Source: Beduini massiliensis (lineage in GTDB: Bacteria; Bacillota_I; Bacilli_A; Erysipelotrichales; Coprobacillaceae). From it: 64,000 bases of DNA. Position numbers and translations under genes: made by a program. Of this stretch, positions 22,361 through 32,600 are shown in pieces. The stretch covers positions 1 through 64,000 of the forward strand of contig NZ_CDPP01000005.1 in the NCBI RefSeq assembly GCF_000829905.1. The letters run 5' to 3'. Below the pieces are notes generated by a model that saw nothing but the letters and a program-made list of their open reading frames with translations, was not told where the DNA came from and searched no databases. Position 1 is the stretch's first letter. Every line of letters begins with the position of its first letter.

Positions 22361-23236
22361 ATGTCTGTAATTTCAATGAAAAAATTACTTGAAGTTGGTG
22401 TGCATTTTGGACATCAAACAAAAAGATGGAACCCAAAAATGGCGCCTTACATCTTTACATCAAGAAACGGGATTTATATCATCGACTTGCAAAAATCATC
22501 TAAGAAAATTGATGAAGCTTACAAAGCAATGGGTGAAATCGCCGCTAAAGGTGGAAAAGTACTGTTCGTAGGTACTAAAAAACAAGCTCAAGAAGCAGTT
22601 AGAGAAGAATCATTAAGATCTGAATCTTTCTATGTTAACAGCAGATGGTTAGGTGGAACTTTAACAAACTTCAAAACTATCCAAAAAAGAATCAGAAGAT
22701 TAAAAGAATTAGAAAAAATGGAAGCTGACGGAACTTTTGATGTATTACCTAAAAAAGAAGTCATCTTACTTAAAAAAGAAGCCGCTAAGTTAGAAAAGAA
22801 CTTAGGTGGTATCAAAGAAATGAAAAAATTACCAAACGCTTTATTCGTTGTGGATCCAAAAGCTGAACACAACGCAGTAGCGGAAGCAAGAATCTTAGGT
22901 ATTCCTGTATTTGGTATTGTTGATACAAACTGTGATCCTGATGAAGTGGATTACGTAATCCCAGCAAATGATGATGCCATCAGAGCAGTTAAATTAATTA
23001 TTGCCGCTATGGCTGATGCAATCTGTGAAGCAAAAGGTGAACCTTTAACAGTCGCTTACGTTAAAGATGAAGATGATAAAGAAGTATCAATGAATGATGC
23101 TATCACTTCAGTAGAAAATAACGAAAGAAGAAAACCTCGTTATAGAGATGATCGTCCAAGACGTCCTAGATACGATAACAGAAATAATGACAGAACTGTG
23201 AGTGCAACAAGCCCTGAAAAAAAAGTCAGTGAATAG
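22361..23236 (+). CDS. rpsB: 30S ribosomal protein S2 with Arg-rich tail
   Basis: Small-subunit protein needed for S1 binding and translation initiation. 291 aa. The core is standard: [72 protein letters not shown]. After about residue 245 comes an extra low-complexity tail with [18 protein letters not shown] and alternating Arg/Asp/Asn, longer than Bacillus S2 (about 246 aa). Start ATG 22361 follows AAAGGAGG; a longer frame from 22283 runs through the leader and is not real. Confidence 0.97.
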   Translation: MSVISMKKLLEVGVHFGHQTKRWNPKMAPYIFTSRNGIYIIDLQKSSKKIDEAYKAMGEIAAKGGKVLFVGTKKQAQEAVREESLRSESFYVNSRWLGGTLTNFKTIQKRIRRLKELEKMEADGTFDVLPKKEVILLKKEAAKLEKNLGGIKEMKKLPNALFVVDPKAEHNAVAEARILGIPVFGIVDTNCDPDEVDYVIPANDDAIRAVKLIIAAMADAICEAKGEPLTVAYVKDEDDKEVSMNDAITSVENNERRKPRYRDDRPRRPRYDNRNNDRTVSATSPEKKVSE

Positions 23237-23245
23237 TCAGCGAAG

Positions 23246-23274
23246 GGAAAAGTAATCACTACTTTTCCTTTTTT
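23246..23274 (+). terminator. Terminator between rpsB and tsf
   Basis: GGAAAAGTA (23246-23254), loop ATCAC, TACTTTTCC (23260-23268), TTTTTT. No promoter is obvious before tsf, so read-through probably sets tsf level below rpsB. Confidence 0.88.
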
Positions 23275-23303
23275 ATTAAAAATAAAATGGAGGATAAAAT
23301 AAA

Positions 23304-24191
23304 ATGGCAATTAGTGCAGCATTAGTAAAAGAATTACGTGAAAAAACAGGTGCAGGGATGATGGACTGCAAAAAAGCTTTAGAAACTTGTGAAGGTGACA
23401 TTGCAAAGGCTTTCGACTGGTTAAGAGAAAAAGGAATTGCAAAAGCAGCTAAAAAAGCAGATCGTATCGCAGCTGAAGGATTAACTGCATTTGTAATTGA
23501 TGGAGACAAAGCCGCTTTAGTCGAAGTAAACTCAGAAACTGATTTCGTCGCAAAAAATAAAGAATTCCAAGATTTAGTGGCTTTATGTGCAGACTTAATG
23601 GTGAAAAATGCACCTGCTGACTTAGATGCAGCTTTAAAAATCGATGTTGATGGTAAACCATTGGAAATCGTAATCGCAGAAGCATCTGGAAAAATCGGAG
23701 AAAAATTAAGCTTAAGAAGATTTGCTGTGATGAACAAAAACAGTGATGAAGTATTCGGAGCTTACAGCCATATGGGTGGTAAAATGAGTGCGATCGTTAA
23801 AATCAACGGTGCCAGTGAAGAAGCAGCTAAAGATGTGGCAATGCATGTAGCCGCTCAATCACCAAAATACATCGACAGAACAGCTATTCCTGCAGAAGAA
23901 TTAGCTCATGAAAGAGAAGTATTATTAGCTCAGGCATTAGAAGAAAATGCACAAGCAGCAAAACCAAAACCAGAAAATATCATTGAAAAAATGGTAGAAG
24001 GTCGTTTAAACAAAAACTTAAAAGATATTTGTTTAGTTGACCAAGAATTCATTAAAAACCCTGATGTTACAATCGCTCAATACATTGGTAACGGAAAAGT
24101 TGTAGAAATGGCTCGTTTCCAAGTAGGTGAAGGAATCGAAAAGAAAGAAGAAAACTTTGCTGAAGAAGTAGCAAAACAAATGGGGAAATAA
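23304..24191 (+). CDS. tsf: Elongation factor Ts
   Basis: Guanine nucleotide exchange factor for EF-Tu. 295 aa. N-terminal UBA-like domain (ALVKELREKTGAGMMDCKKAL) and core signature NSETDFVAKNKEFQDLV; the dimerisation domain contains GRLNKNLKDICLVDQEFIKNPD. Ribosome binding site GGAGG. Classic partner of rpsB. Confidence 0.98.
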   Translation: MAISAALVKELREKTGAGMMDCKKALETCEGDIAKAFDWLREKGIAKAAKKADRIAAEGLTAFVIDGDKAALVEVNSETDFVAKNKEFQDLVALCADLMVKNAPADLDAALKIDVDGKPLEIVIAEASGKIGEKLSLRRFAVMNKNSDEVFGAYSHMGGKMSAIVKINGASEEAAKDVAMHVAAQSPKYIDRTAIPAEELAHEREVLLAQALEENAQAAKPKPENIIEKMVEGRLNKNLKDICLVDQEFIKNPDVTIAQYIGNGKVVEMARFQVGEGIEKKEENFAEEVAKQMGK

Positions 24192-24203
24192 TCATTCCAA
24201 TAT

Positions 24204-24239
24204 AAACTGTGATAGAGGGTCTTCTACCGCAGTTTTTTT
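24204..24239 (+). terminator. tsf terminator
   Basis: AAACTGTG (24204-24211) pairs with CGCAGTTT (24228-24235) with one G-T wobble; the inner part can form a smaller stem. T run to 24239. Confidence 0.8.
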
Positions 24240-24296
24240 ATGTCAACAAAGGAGAATAACGGTGTTTTTTCTTGCTTGTTCCTATCTAAAAAAGAG

Positions 24297-24325
24297 TTGC
24301 AACACCCTATTAAATTGGGTATAAT
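24297..24325 (+). promoter_or_regulatory. pyrH promoter P1
   Basis: TTGCAA (24297-24302), 17-bp spacer, TATAAT (24320-24325). Confidence 0.75.
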
Positions 24326-24454
24326 TAAAAAGGTTAGGAAGATGACGTATAAGCTGCAAAACAGCAATGATTATCCTAAAATTCCTAATTCATCCTTAAA
24401 ATCGAGAAGATTTTGGGTATAATGATAAAGATAAAAAAGATGTGAGTCCAAATA
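24326..24454 (+). promoter_or_regulatory. pyrH leader with possible second promoter P2
   Basis: Downstream of P1 the RNA could fold: TTAGGAA (about 24334-24340) with TTCCTAA (about 24382-24388), an inner GCTG-caaaa-CAGC hairpin, then AAAATC-gagaa-GATTTT. A second TATAAT (24418-24423) repeats the P1 context tgggtataat but has no good -35. The two ORF-like openings in this 290-bp gap look non-coding. Confidence 0.45.
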
Positions 24455-24481
24455 TTGGAAAAAGAAAGGATACTACATAAT

Positions 24482-25198
24482 ATGAAATACAATCGAGTAC
24501 TATTGAAATTGAGCGGAGAGGCTTTAGCGGGAGAACAGAAATTTGGGATTGACGCTAAAACAGTAGCTAAAATTGCTCAAGAAATCGTAGACGCTAAAAA
24601 TAAAGGCGTAGAAATCGCTATTGTTGTTGGTGGCGGAAACATTTGGCGCGGTAAAGTCGGAAGCGAGATGGGAATGGAAAGAGCAACAGCCGATTACATG
24701 GGAATGCTGGCCACCGTGATGAATGGGTTAGCAATTCAAAATGCGTTGGAAACATTAAATGTGGAAACCCGTTTGTTATCTGCTATCGAAATGCAGGAAA
24801 TTGCCGAACCTTATATCCGTAGAAGAGCAGTCAGACATTTAGAAAAAGGAAGAATCGTGATTTTTGGTGCCGGTTTAGGAAGTCCTTTCTTTACGACGGA
24901 TACGACAGCGGCATTACGTGCTGCCGAAGTGGATGCCGAAGTTATTTTGATGGCTAAAAACGGAGTAGACGGTGTATATTCAGCTGATCCTAAACTGGAT
25001 AAAACAGCAACCCGTTTTGATCATATTACGTACTTGGATGTATTAAATAAGAATTTACAAATCATGGATCAGACAGCGATCACATTATGTAAAGATAATG
25101 ATATTGATTTATGCGTCTTCAACATGCAAGAAGAAGGCAATATTGCCAGAGCTGTTACTGGTGAAGTAAACGGAACAATCATTTCAGGAGGAAAATAA
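24482..25198 (+). CDS. pyrH: UMP kinase
   Basis: Phosphorylates UMP to UDP in pyrimidine nucleotide synthesis; bacterial hexameric type of the amino-acid-kinase fold. 238 aa. [53 protein letters not shown] and [19 protein letters not shown] are characteristic. Start ATG 24482 ([15 protein letters not shown]) fits the family, with AAAGGA upstream at modest spacing; an upstream in-frame TTG (24455) would add an unlikely 9 residues. frr follows after 1 nt. Confidence 0.97.
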   Translation: MKYNRVLLKLSGEALAGEQKFGIDAKTVAKIAQEIVDAKNKGVEIAIVVGGGNIWRGKVGSEMGMERATADYMGMLATVMNGLAIQNALETLNVETRLLSAIEMQEIAEPYIRRRAVRHLEKGRIVIFGAGLGSPFFTTDTTAALRAAEVDAEVILMAKNGVDGVYSADPKLDKTATRFDHITYLDVLNKNLQIMDQTAITLCKDNDIDLCVFNMQEEGNIARAVTGEVNGTIISGGK

Positions 25199-25199
25199 G

Positions 25200-25748
25200 A
25201 TGATCTCAATGATTAAAGAAGAATTAGTTGAAAGAATGGATAAAGCAGTTGAAAGCTATGAAAGAGATTTGGCGACAGTAAGAACAGGGCGTGCTAATCC
25301 TACGATGTTAGACAGAGTTCAATTTGATTATTACGGAACACCAACACCAATTAATCAAATGGCTTCCATCAGTGTACAAGAAGGGCGCCAATTGGTGATT
25401 AAGCCTTATGACACTTCAACAATGAAAGATATCGAACATGCCATTTTAGAATCAGATTTAGGATTAAATCCACAAAGCGATGGATCTGTGATTCGTTTAA
25501 ATGTTCCCGCTTTAACAGAAGAAAGAAGAAAAGAATTTGTTAAGCAAGTAAAAAAATACGCTGAGAATGCAAAGGTAGCAATCAGAAATATTCGTCGTGA
25601 TGCGAATGATGATATCAAAAAGTTGAGTGATGTTTCAGAAGATGAAAAGAAACGTGCACAAGAAGATATCCAAAAGCAAACTGACCGTTATACAAAAAAG
25701 ATTGACGAAATCGCAGCAGTTAAAGAAAAAGATATTATGACCGTTTAA
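25200..25748 (+). CDS. frr: Ribosome recycling factor
   Basis: Acts with EF-G to split the post-termination ribosome. 182 aa, full length. The signatures [44 protein letters not shown] and [13 protein letters not shown] are present. AGGAGG lies 7 nt before ATG 25200. Cotranscribed with pyrH. The stop codon overlaps the terminator stem. Confidence 0.98.
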   Translation: MISMIKEELVERMDKAVESYERDLATVRTGRANPTMLDRVQFDYYGTPTPINQMASISVQEGRQLVIKPYDTSTMKDIEHAILESDLGLNPQSDGSVIRLNVPALTEERRKEFVKQVKKYAENAKVAIRNIRRDANDDIKKLSDVSEDEKKRAQEDIQKQTDRYTKKIDEIAAVKEKDIMTV

Positions 25749-25770
25749 GATGTAGTATTTACATCTTTTT
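25747..25770 (+). terminator. frr terminator
   Basis: AAGATGTA (25747-25754), 5-nt loop, TACATCTT (25760-25767), TTT then more T. The last two bases of the frr stop codon start the stem. Confidence 0.88.
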
Positions 25771-25795
25771 CTTTTTGTTTAAAATAAAACTATGG

Positions 25796-25801
25796 TATAA
25801 T
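25796..25801 (+). promoter_or_regulatory. uppS promoter -10
   Basis: TATAAT inside the palindrome GGTATAATACC (25794-25804), 24 bp before the start codon. The -35 is weak (TTTGTT, 25774-25779). Confidence 0.5.
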
Positions 25802-25825
25802 ACCAATAACTGTGAGGTGTGAACA

Positions 25826-26572
25826 ATGCTTTTTAAGAGAAAAGATGAAAGTAATATAGAATTAATGGAAGAACTGATTCCTCAGCATATTGCGTTTATT
25901 ATGGATGGTAACGGACGTTGGGCAAAAAAAAAGGGAATGCCGAGAACTTATGGGCATCATGAAGGAACGAAAAATATACGTACTTTAGCTTTAGAAGCCA
26001 ATCGTTTAGGGATTAAGGCGATGACGGTCTATGCGTTTTCAACGGAAAATTTTAAAAGACCGCAAAGTGAAGTGGATTTTATTTTTAAATTACCTAAGGA
26101 ATTTTTCAAAATCTATTTAAAAGATTTCTTAGAGAACAATATTCAGGTGCGTTATATCGGTCATATTGAACAGGCACCTAAGTCAACACGAGATGTCATT
26201 TTAGATTCTGTGGAACAGACAAAAAACAATACCGGCTTAATTCTTTGCTTTGCCTTTATCTATGGAGCACAAGACGAAATTCTATGTGCAGTGAAAGATA
26301 TTGTCAAAGATGTCAAAGAAGGGGCAATCAGCGAAGATGAAATTAGTGAAGAACTGTTTGAAAGTTATCTCATGAGTGCTGATCTTCCACCATTGGATTA
26401 TATGATCAGAACCAGTGGAGAATGTCGCTTATCAAACTTTATGCTTTGGCAGATGGCGTATGCGGAAATGTATTTCAGTGATGTTTATTGGCCAGATTTT
26501 GATGTTGAAGAATTATATAAAGCGTTGGATCATTATCAAAAATGTGATCGTCGTTACGGAGGCTTAAAATAA
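25826..26572 (+). CDS. uppS: Undecaprenyl diphosphate synthase
   Basis: Cis-prenyltransferase that makes the C55 lipid carrier for peptidoglycan. 248 aa. P-loop-like HIAFIMDGNGRWAKKKG near 26-42 with the catalytic Asp, YAFSTENFKRP, and RTSGECRLSNFMLWQMAYAEMYF near the C-terminus. A Cys occupies the position usually held by Gln in RTSGEQRLSNF, a mild substitution. GAGGTG precedes the start. Overlaps cdsA by 1 nt (TAATG). Confidence 0.97.
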   Translation: MLFKRKDESNIELMEELIPQHIAFIMDGNGRWAKKKGMPRTYGHHEGTKNIRTLALEANRLGIKAMTVYAFSTENFKRPQSEVDFIFKLPKEFFKIYLKDFLENNIQVRYIGHIEQAPKSTRDVILDSVEQTKNNTGLILCFAFIYGAQDEILCAVKDIVKDVKEGAISEDEISEELFESYLMSADLPPLDYMIRTSGECRLSNFMLWQMAYAEMYFSDVYWPDFDVEELYKALDHYQKCDRRYGGLK

Positions 26573-27354
26573 TGAAGCAGCGTATTATCACCGCCTTGAT
26601 CCTAATGGCGCTGGTCATTCCGGCGGCTCTTATCGGCGGACGAGTTTTTACGCTTCTGATCGGCATGATCATGGCACTTGCGATTTATGAGTTATTAAAG
26701 ATCATGCATCTTTCGACTTGGAATATCTTTTTAGATATTGCAGTGTATCTCTATGCGTTCTATGTTGTCTTTATTGATGATTCTATGTTTTTTGTCAGTA
26801 GTTTTGCGATCGTGCTGTTTGCTATTTTGTTATTTGCTTTCAGCATGGTGTTGGAATGTCTGGATATTAGTAAAATTAATTTCCTTTTAGGGTTTACGAC
26901 TTTTGTCTGTATAGGACTTCATTGTATTCTAAATATCCGTTTAAAATTTGGGTTCTCATCAATTCTGTTTATTGCGATTGCGACTTACGGAAGTGATACA
27001 GGGGCTTATTTTGCCGGGGTAACTTTAGGTAAACATAAATTAATTCCCAGATTATCTCCTAAGAAAACGATTGAAGGGTCTATAGGCGGAATATTATTGG
27101 GAACCATTTTAGCGACTGTCTTTGTCTATTTTAATCCCTTAGATTTAACATTGCTGCAAAGTGCTTTTTTGGCTTTCATTTTAACGATGACTGCTCAGAT
27201 TGGTGACTTGACATTCAGCAGTGTGAAACGTTATTTCAAAATCAAGGATTTCTCAAATCTGTTACCCGGTCATGGGGGAATTTTAGATCGTATTGACAGT
27301 TTATTATTTAACTGTTTAGTATTTGCATTATTTGTAACGTATTTCTTATTATAA
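26572..27354 (+). CDS. cdsA: Phosphatidate cytidylyltransferase
   Basis: Integral membrane enzyme making CDP-diacylglycerol for phospholipid synthesis. 260 aa with about 7-8 hydrophobic segments. The CDS signature is complete near the C-terminus: SSVKRYFKIKDFSNLLPGHG followed by GILDRIDS. YGSDTGAYFAGVTLGKHKL and SPKKTIEGSIGG precede it. In the uppS-cdsA-dxr-rseP order shared with Bacillus. Confidence 0.97.
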   Translation: MKQRIITALILMALVIPAALIGGRVFTLLIGMIMALAIYELLKIMHLSTWNIFLDIAVYLYAFYVVFIDDSMFFVSSFAIVLFAILLFAFSMVLECLDISKINFLLGFTTFVCIGLHCILNIRLKFGFSSILFIAIATYGSDTGAYFAGVTLGKHKLIPRLSPKKTIEGSIGGILLGTILATVFVYFNPLDLTLLQSAFLAFILTMTAQIGDLTFSSVKRYFKIKDFSNLLPGHGGILDRIDSLLFNCLVFALFVTYFLL

Positions 27355-27364
27355 GGAGTTTTAT

Positions 27365-28516
27365 ATGAAAACATTATCTGTATTAGGTGTAACCGGTTCG
27401 ATCGGTATGCAGACTGTCGATGTCGTAAAAAATCATCCCGACTTATTTCGTATTATCGGTGTTTCTGCCGGACGTAATATTGAAAAATTAATAGAAGTGA
27501 TTGAAACAGTCCATCCTCAATATGTGTGTGTGATGGATCAAAAAGATGCATTGCAATTACAACATCAATATCCTTCATTAACAATCTATTATGGTGATGA
27601 AGGATTAATCAAGATTGCGACATTGGATGAAATCAGTTTAGTATTAAATGCGGTAGTTGGGTTTGTTGGGATGGTACCCACCATCGAAGCTATTAAAAAA
27701 CATAAAGATATCGCACTTGCCAATAAGGAAACACTGGTTGTCGGCGGGCATATCATCACTCGTTTAGTAAAAGAATATGGCGTGCAATTATTGCCGGTGG
27801 ATAGTGAGCATTCGGCGATTTTCCAATCATTAAACGGAGAAAAGCATTCGCAGATTCACAAGCTGATGATTACCGCATCGGGAGGAAGTTTCCGTGATAA
27901 AACGCGTGATGAACTACAAGGAGTAAGTAAAAAAGAGGCGCTTTGTCATCCAAACTGGTCAATGGGCGCAAAAATTACGATTGATTCTGCTACCATGTTT
28001 AATAAAGGCTTTGAAGTGATCGAGGCGAAATGGTTGTTTGATATGGATTATGATGATATTATAGTATATATTCATCCGGAAAGTATTATTCATTCAATGG
28101 TGGAATATAATGATACTGCCATCATTGCTCAATTAGGGACGCCGGATATGCGTCTGCCAATCCAATATGCTTTGACTTATCCGGATCGTTTTGAAATCAG
28201 CAACGCGAAGCATTTGCATTTAGAAGAGATCGGTGCTCTGCATTTTAGTAAACCGGATCTTGAACGTTACAGAGCTTTACGTCTTGCCTATGAAGCCGGG
28301 CGCAAAGGGGGAAGCATGCCTTGTGTTTTAAACGGGGCAAATGAACAGGCGGTCAGTTTGTTTTTAAATGATCAAATCGAATTCTTACAGATTGAAGAAT
28401 TAGTGGAAAGTGCACTGAAAGATCATCAATGGGTTGAAGATCCGACAATTGAAGAATTGTTGGAGATCGATCATTGGGCAAGAGAACACGTCTTAGCACA
28501 AATAGGAGGAAAGTAA
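27365..28516 (+). CDS. dxr: 1-deoxy-D-xylulose 5-phosphate reductoisomerase
   Basis: Second step of the MEP isoprenoid pathway (DXP to MEP, NADPH-dependent). 383 aa. NADPH-binding GVTGSIGMQTVDV (8-20), ANKETLVVGG, LPVDSEHSAIFQ with the metal ligands, and a serine-rich loop TASGGSFRD. It supplies precursors to the neighbouring uppS. Ribosome binding site AAGGAG. The stop overlaps the rseP start codon by one base (TAATG). Confidence 0.98.
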   Translation: MKTLSVLGVTGSIGMQTVDVVKNHPDLFRIIGVSAGRNIEKLIEVIETVHPQYVCVMDQKDALQLQHQYPSLTIYYGDEGLIKIATLDEISLVLNAVVGFVGMVPTIEAIKKHKDIALANKETLVVGGHIITRLVKEYGVQLLPVDSEHSAIFQSLNGEKHSQIHKLMITASGGSFRDKTRDELQGVSKKEALCHPNWSMGAKITIDSATMFNKGFEVIEAKWLFDMDYDDIIVYIHPESIIHSMVEYNDTAIIAQLGTPDMRLPIQYALTYPDRFEISNAKHLHLEEIGALHFSKPDLERYRALRLAYEAGRKGGSMPCVLNGANEQAVSLFLNDQIEFLQIEELVESALKDHQWVEDPTIEELLEIDHWAREHVLAQIGGK

Positions 28517-29604
28517 TGCAACATATATTAATCTTTATTGTATTTATCCTAGTATTAGGGTTCATCATTACGATTCATGAATTAGGACATTTTATTGCCG
28601 CAAAACATTTCGGTGTTTACTGCGGACAATTTTCGATTGGGATGGGACCAAAATTATGGTCAAAGAAGATTGGAGAGACCAACTATGAATTAAGAGCCTT
28701 GCCAATCGGTGGATTCGTTGCCATGGCAGGAGAAGCAGATCAGGAAGAAAATGAAGATATGAAAGATGTTCCTTTTGAACGTACATTAAAAGGAATTGCG
28801 ACATGGAAACAGGTAGTTGTTTATTTAGCTGGCGTTTTCATGAATTTCTTATCTGCATTTATCATCATTGTCGCTGTATATGCGATTTCTGTACCGGTAC
28901 AAAGCAATTCTTCTACAATTGGGAAAGTAGTCGACAATTCTCCTGCGATGACAGCTGGAATTCAGGCTCAGGATACCATCAACAAAATTACTGTAGTCGA
29001 TAGCGGAAAGCAATTTTTAATTGGATCTTATTCCGATTTACAAGGCGCTTTAAGTAAAGGTCAGAATAATTACAGTGGAGAAACATTGGCATTGAAAGTT
29101 ACGATTGAAAGAGATCATACTACCTTTGATTATAATGTCAATGCGACATATCGTTCTGAAACCGACAGTTATTTTCTCGGGGTTTCCCCTACAACACGTC
29201 GTTTGACTTTTGTGGAAAGTGTGGAATATGGAGCGAATTATTTTAAAGATGCTTCTTTGCTAGTGTTTTCAACATTAGGAAAACTGATTACGAATTCAAA
29301 AGAAACAATTGGGCAACTGTCAGGTCCGGTCGGAATATATAATGTTGTCGGAGAAGTCACTCAGTCAGGAAACTTTGCCAATGTCTTATTATTAGTTTCC
29401 ATGCTGGGAATCAATATTGGGGTATTTAATCTGTTGCCGATTCCGGGATTGGATGGAAGTCAGGTATTATTTGCTGTCGTTGAAAAAGCCATAGGGCGGG
29501 ATATACCGGTCAAATTCCGATATGCCTTGCAGCTTGCCGGCTTAGCTTTAGTGTTTGGCTTGATGATTATTGTCACAGTCAATGATATTACACGATTATT
29601 TTAA
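28516..29604 (+). CDS. rseP: Site-2 protease RseP (RIP metalloprotease)
   Basis: Membrane zinc protease that cleaves substrates within the membrane, such as anti-sigma factors and leftover signal peptides. 362 aa. HELGH at residues 21-25 in the first membrane helix; a PDZ domain around 120-220; the second metal motif NLLPIPGLDGSQ near 310; and C-terminal membrane segments. Start ATG 28516 follows AGGAGGAAAGTA; the longer frame from 28474 would overlap dxr by 14 codons. Confidence 0.97.
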   Translation: MQHILIFIVFILVLGFIITIHELGHFIAAKHFGVYCGQFSIGMGPKLWSKKIGETNYELRALPIGGFVAMAGEADQEENEDMKDVPFERTLKGIATWKQVVVYLAGVFMNFLSAFIIIVAVYAISVPVQSNSSTIGKVVDNSPAMTAGIQAQDTINKITVVDSGKQFLIGSYSDLQGALSKGQNNYSGETLALKVTIERDHTTFDYNVNATYRSETDSYFLGVSPTTRRLTFVESVEYGANYFKDASLLVFSTLGKLITNSKETIGQLSGPVGIYNVVGEVTQSGNFANVLLLVSMLGINIGVFNLLPIPGLDGSQVLFAVVEKAIGRDIPVKFRYALQLAGLALVFGLMIIVTVNDITRLF

Positions 29605-29629
29605 TAAGCACAGTCGTGCTTATTTTTTT
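29603..29629 (+). terminator. rseP terminator
   Basis: AATAAGCAC (29603-29611), loop AGTC, GTGCTTATT (29616-29624), T run. The rseP stop codon forms the base of the stem. Confidence 0.88.
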
Positions 29630-29643
29630 GGAGGGGATATATT

Positions 29644-32600
29644 ATGAATAAAATGGAGATTCTTTTAGAACAACTGCAATTAGAGAATACAACACAATTA
29701 AAAGAAACGGCTGTCATTGAAAAAGTAGAGATTGAACATGATGCCTTTACTTTTTATATACGATTAGAATCCTTATTGGATTATCATGAATTTACACAAC
29801 TGCAATCCCATTTGGATCGTTTCCCTTATCCTTGTGATTTTTTGTTTAGTTTAAATAAGTTATTTTATCGTGAAGATGATATCGCTAATTATTTCTTATA
29901 TTTTTGCAAGCGCCATGCTCAGGATTATCCGCAGTTAAGCTGTGTGGAACCATCACAGATTCAATTAGACCGTGATCTTTTACGTATCGAACTGGTGAAT
30001 GAAATTCAGTTAAACAGTATCGAACCTTTAAAGCCCAAACTCGTTGCATTTTTTCATACTTTGGGAATTGATTTATTTATTGATTTTTATGTGAATAAAG
30101 AAAATCCGGATTATCAAAGAATGTTGGCAGAAATGGAAACTCAGCGTACTCAGGAGGTCTACATAAAGCCAACACCGATTGCACCGACGAAAAAAGAAAA
30201 CAAGTATGTACCTTATAATTCTAAGAAATTTAATGATGTCATTGCGTTAAAATTAAATGAAATCAATGGGGATCTTCCCAATGTCAGTGTTCAAGGCTAT
30301 GTGTTTAAAGTAGAATTGACAAAGATTCGTTCAGGCAAGCATATCCAGTCTATTTGGCTGACCGATTATACGGATTCTATTATGTGCAAGCGTTTTGAAA
30401 ATGCCCGCATGGATTTAGACGCGTTGAATGAAGTAAAAAAAGGGGTATGGATCAAAGTAATCGGTGAAGTGAAATTTGACAGCTTCGCCAGAGAAACCGT
30501 GATGATGGCAAATCAGCTGGAAATTATTCCGGCACCCTTGGCCCGTACGGATAAAGCAGAAAAGAAACGTGTAGAACTGCATACCCATTCTAAAATGTCA
30601 ACGATGGATGGAATTGCCAATGTCAGTGATTATATTGACCAAGCTGCAAAATGGGGGCACCAAGCTATCGCTATTACCGATCATGGGAATGTTCAATCTT
30701 TTCCGGAAGCACAGCAGGCAGCAAACAAAGCCGGAATTAAGATGCTGTATGGGTGTGAGGTCAATATGATTGATCCCACGCTGCATATCGTACGCAATGC
30801 GACAAAAGCACCCTTACGTGATGCTGTGTATGTCTCTTTCGACTTAGAAACAACCGGACTTTCCGTTATTCATGATGGCATTACCGAATTTGGAGCGGTA
30901 AAGATTAAAAACGGAGAAGTTATTGACCGATTACAATCATTTATCAATCCGGAAAAAGAAATCAGCGCTAAAATTACTCAGCTGACCAGTATTACAAATG
31001 AAATGGTGAAAGATGCACCTACTATTAAAGAATTTTTACCTACTATTAAAGCGTTCTTTGGTGATGATATTATCGTTGCCCATAATGCGACCTTTGACGT
31101 TGGCTTTCTCAATGAATCCTGCAAACGTCATGGCATGGAATTAATCCATAATCCTTATATCGATTCCCTTCCTCTAGCAAGAGCCATCATGAAACCCATG
31201 AAGTCCTATCGTTTGGGAACGGTTGCCCGCCATTATAAGGTAGGTTACGATGAAGAAGTTGCCCATCGTGCCGACTATGATGCGGAAGTGTTGGGAAGCG
31301 TCTTTAATCTCCTTATCAGTGATGCAATGGATAAGAAAAAGATTGCTTATTTAGATGAATTGAACAGTCTTCAAACAATGAATACATATCAGTTAGTTTT
31401 CCCATATCATGCTACACTGTTAGTGAAAAATAAGATCGGATTAAAAAACCTGTTTAAAATTGTTTCAAAATCATGTACAGAATTTTATTATGGCGATGCT
31501 CGTATCCCTAAAGAAGTCTTGGAAGAATATCGTGATGGACTATTGATTGGAAGCAGTTGTTATCGTTCAGATGTTTTTGAAGCGGCACTGAATTTAGGGG
31601 ATAACGAACTGGAAGAATATATGAAATTCTATGACTATATTGAGATTCAGCCGTTTGCGGACTATTATCATCTGATTGATCGCGGTAATCTGCAAAGTGA
31701 AGAAGATTTAATCATTTCATTAAAACGATTGATCGCAATGGCAAAAAAATTGAATAAACTGATCGTTGCAACAGGCGATGTTCACTTCTTAAATCCAACT
31801 GATAAAATTTATCGTGATGTTTTTATTGCGAATCCAACGATTGGGATCAACCGCCGTGCACATCCATTGTGTAACCGTAAAGATCCCCGTGCTTTTACAC
31901 CCTCTCAGTATTTCCGAACGACCGATGAGATGATGGAATGCTATCCATATTTAGATCATCATGAAACTTATGAATATGTAGTGGAAAATACCAATAAAAT
32001 TGCGGATATGATCGATGGGGATTTCAGCGTAGTCCATGATCAGTTGTTTACTCCGGGGATTGAGGGAGTAGATGAATTATTGACAGAACTTTGCTATAAA
32101 AATGCTCATAAAATGTATGGCGATCCACTTCCTGAAGTCATCGAGGCACGTTTAGAAAGAGAATTAGGAAATATCATTAAACATGGATTTGCGGTTATTT
32201 ACTATATCGCACATAAATTAGTTAAAAAGTCAAATGATGATGGTTATCTGGTTGGTTCACGTGGTTCCGTTGGTTCTTCGTTTGTTGCCACAATGGCAGA
32301 AATCACCGAAGTGAATCCATTAGCTCCCCATTATTACTGTCCTAATTGCCAGTATAGTGAGTTTGTTGAAGAAGAAGGAATTGCCGATGGCTATGACCTG
32401 CCAGATAAGTTATGTCCAAAATGCGGAAAGCCTTTAAAAGGGGATGGACATAATATTCCGTTTGAAACATTCTTAGGGTTTAACGCTGATAAGGTGCCGG
32501 ATATCGATTTAAACTTCTCCGGGGATTATCAATGGAAAGCGCATAATTATACGCAGGTATTGTTCGGTGAAGATAAAGTGTATCGTGCCGGTACTATCTC

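Noticed and set aside
24240-24422. 60-aa open frame upstream of pyrH
   Set aside because: It overlaps the tsf terminator T-run, the P1 promoter and the leader hairpins; the composition is not protein-like.
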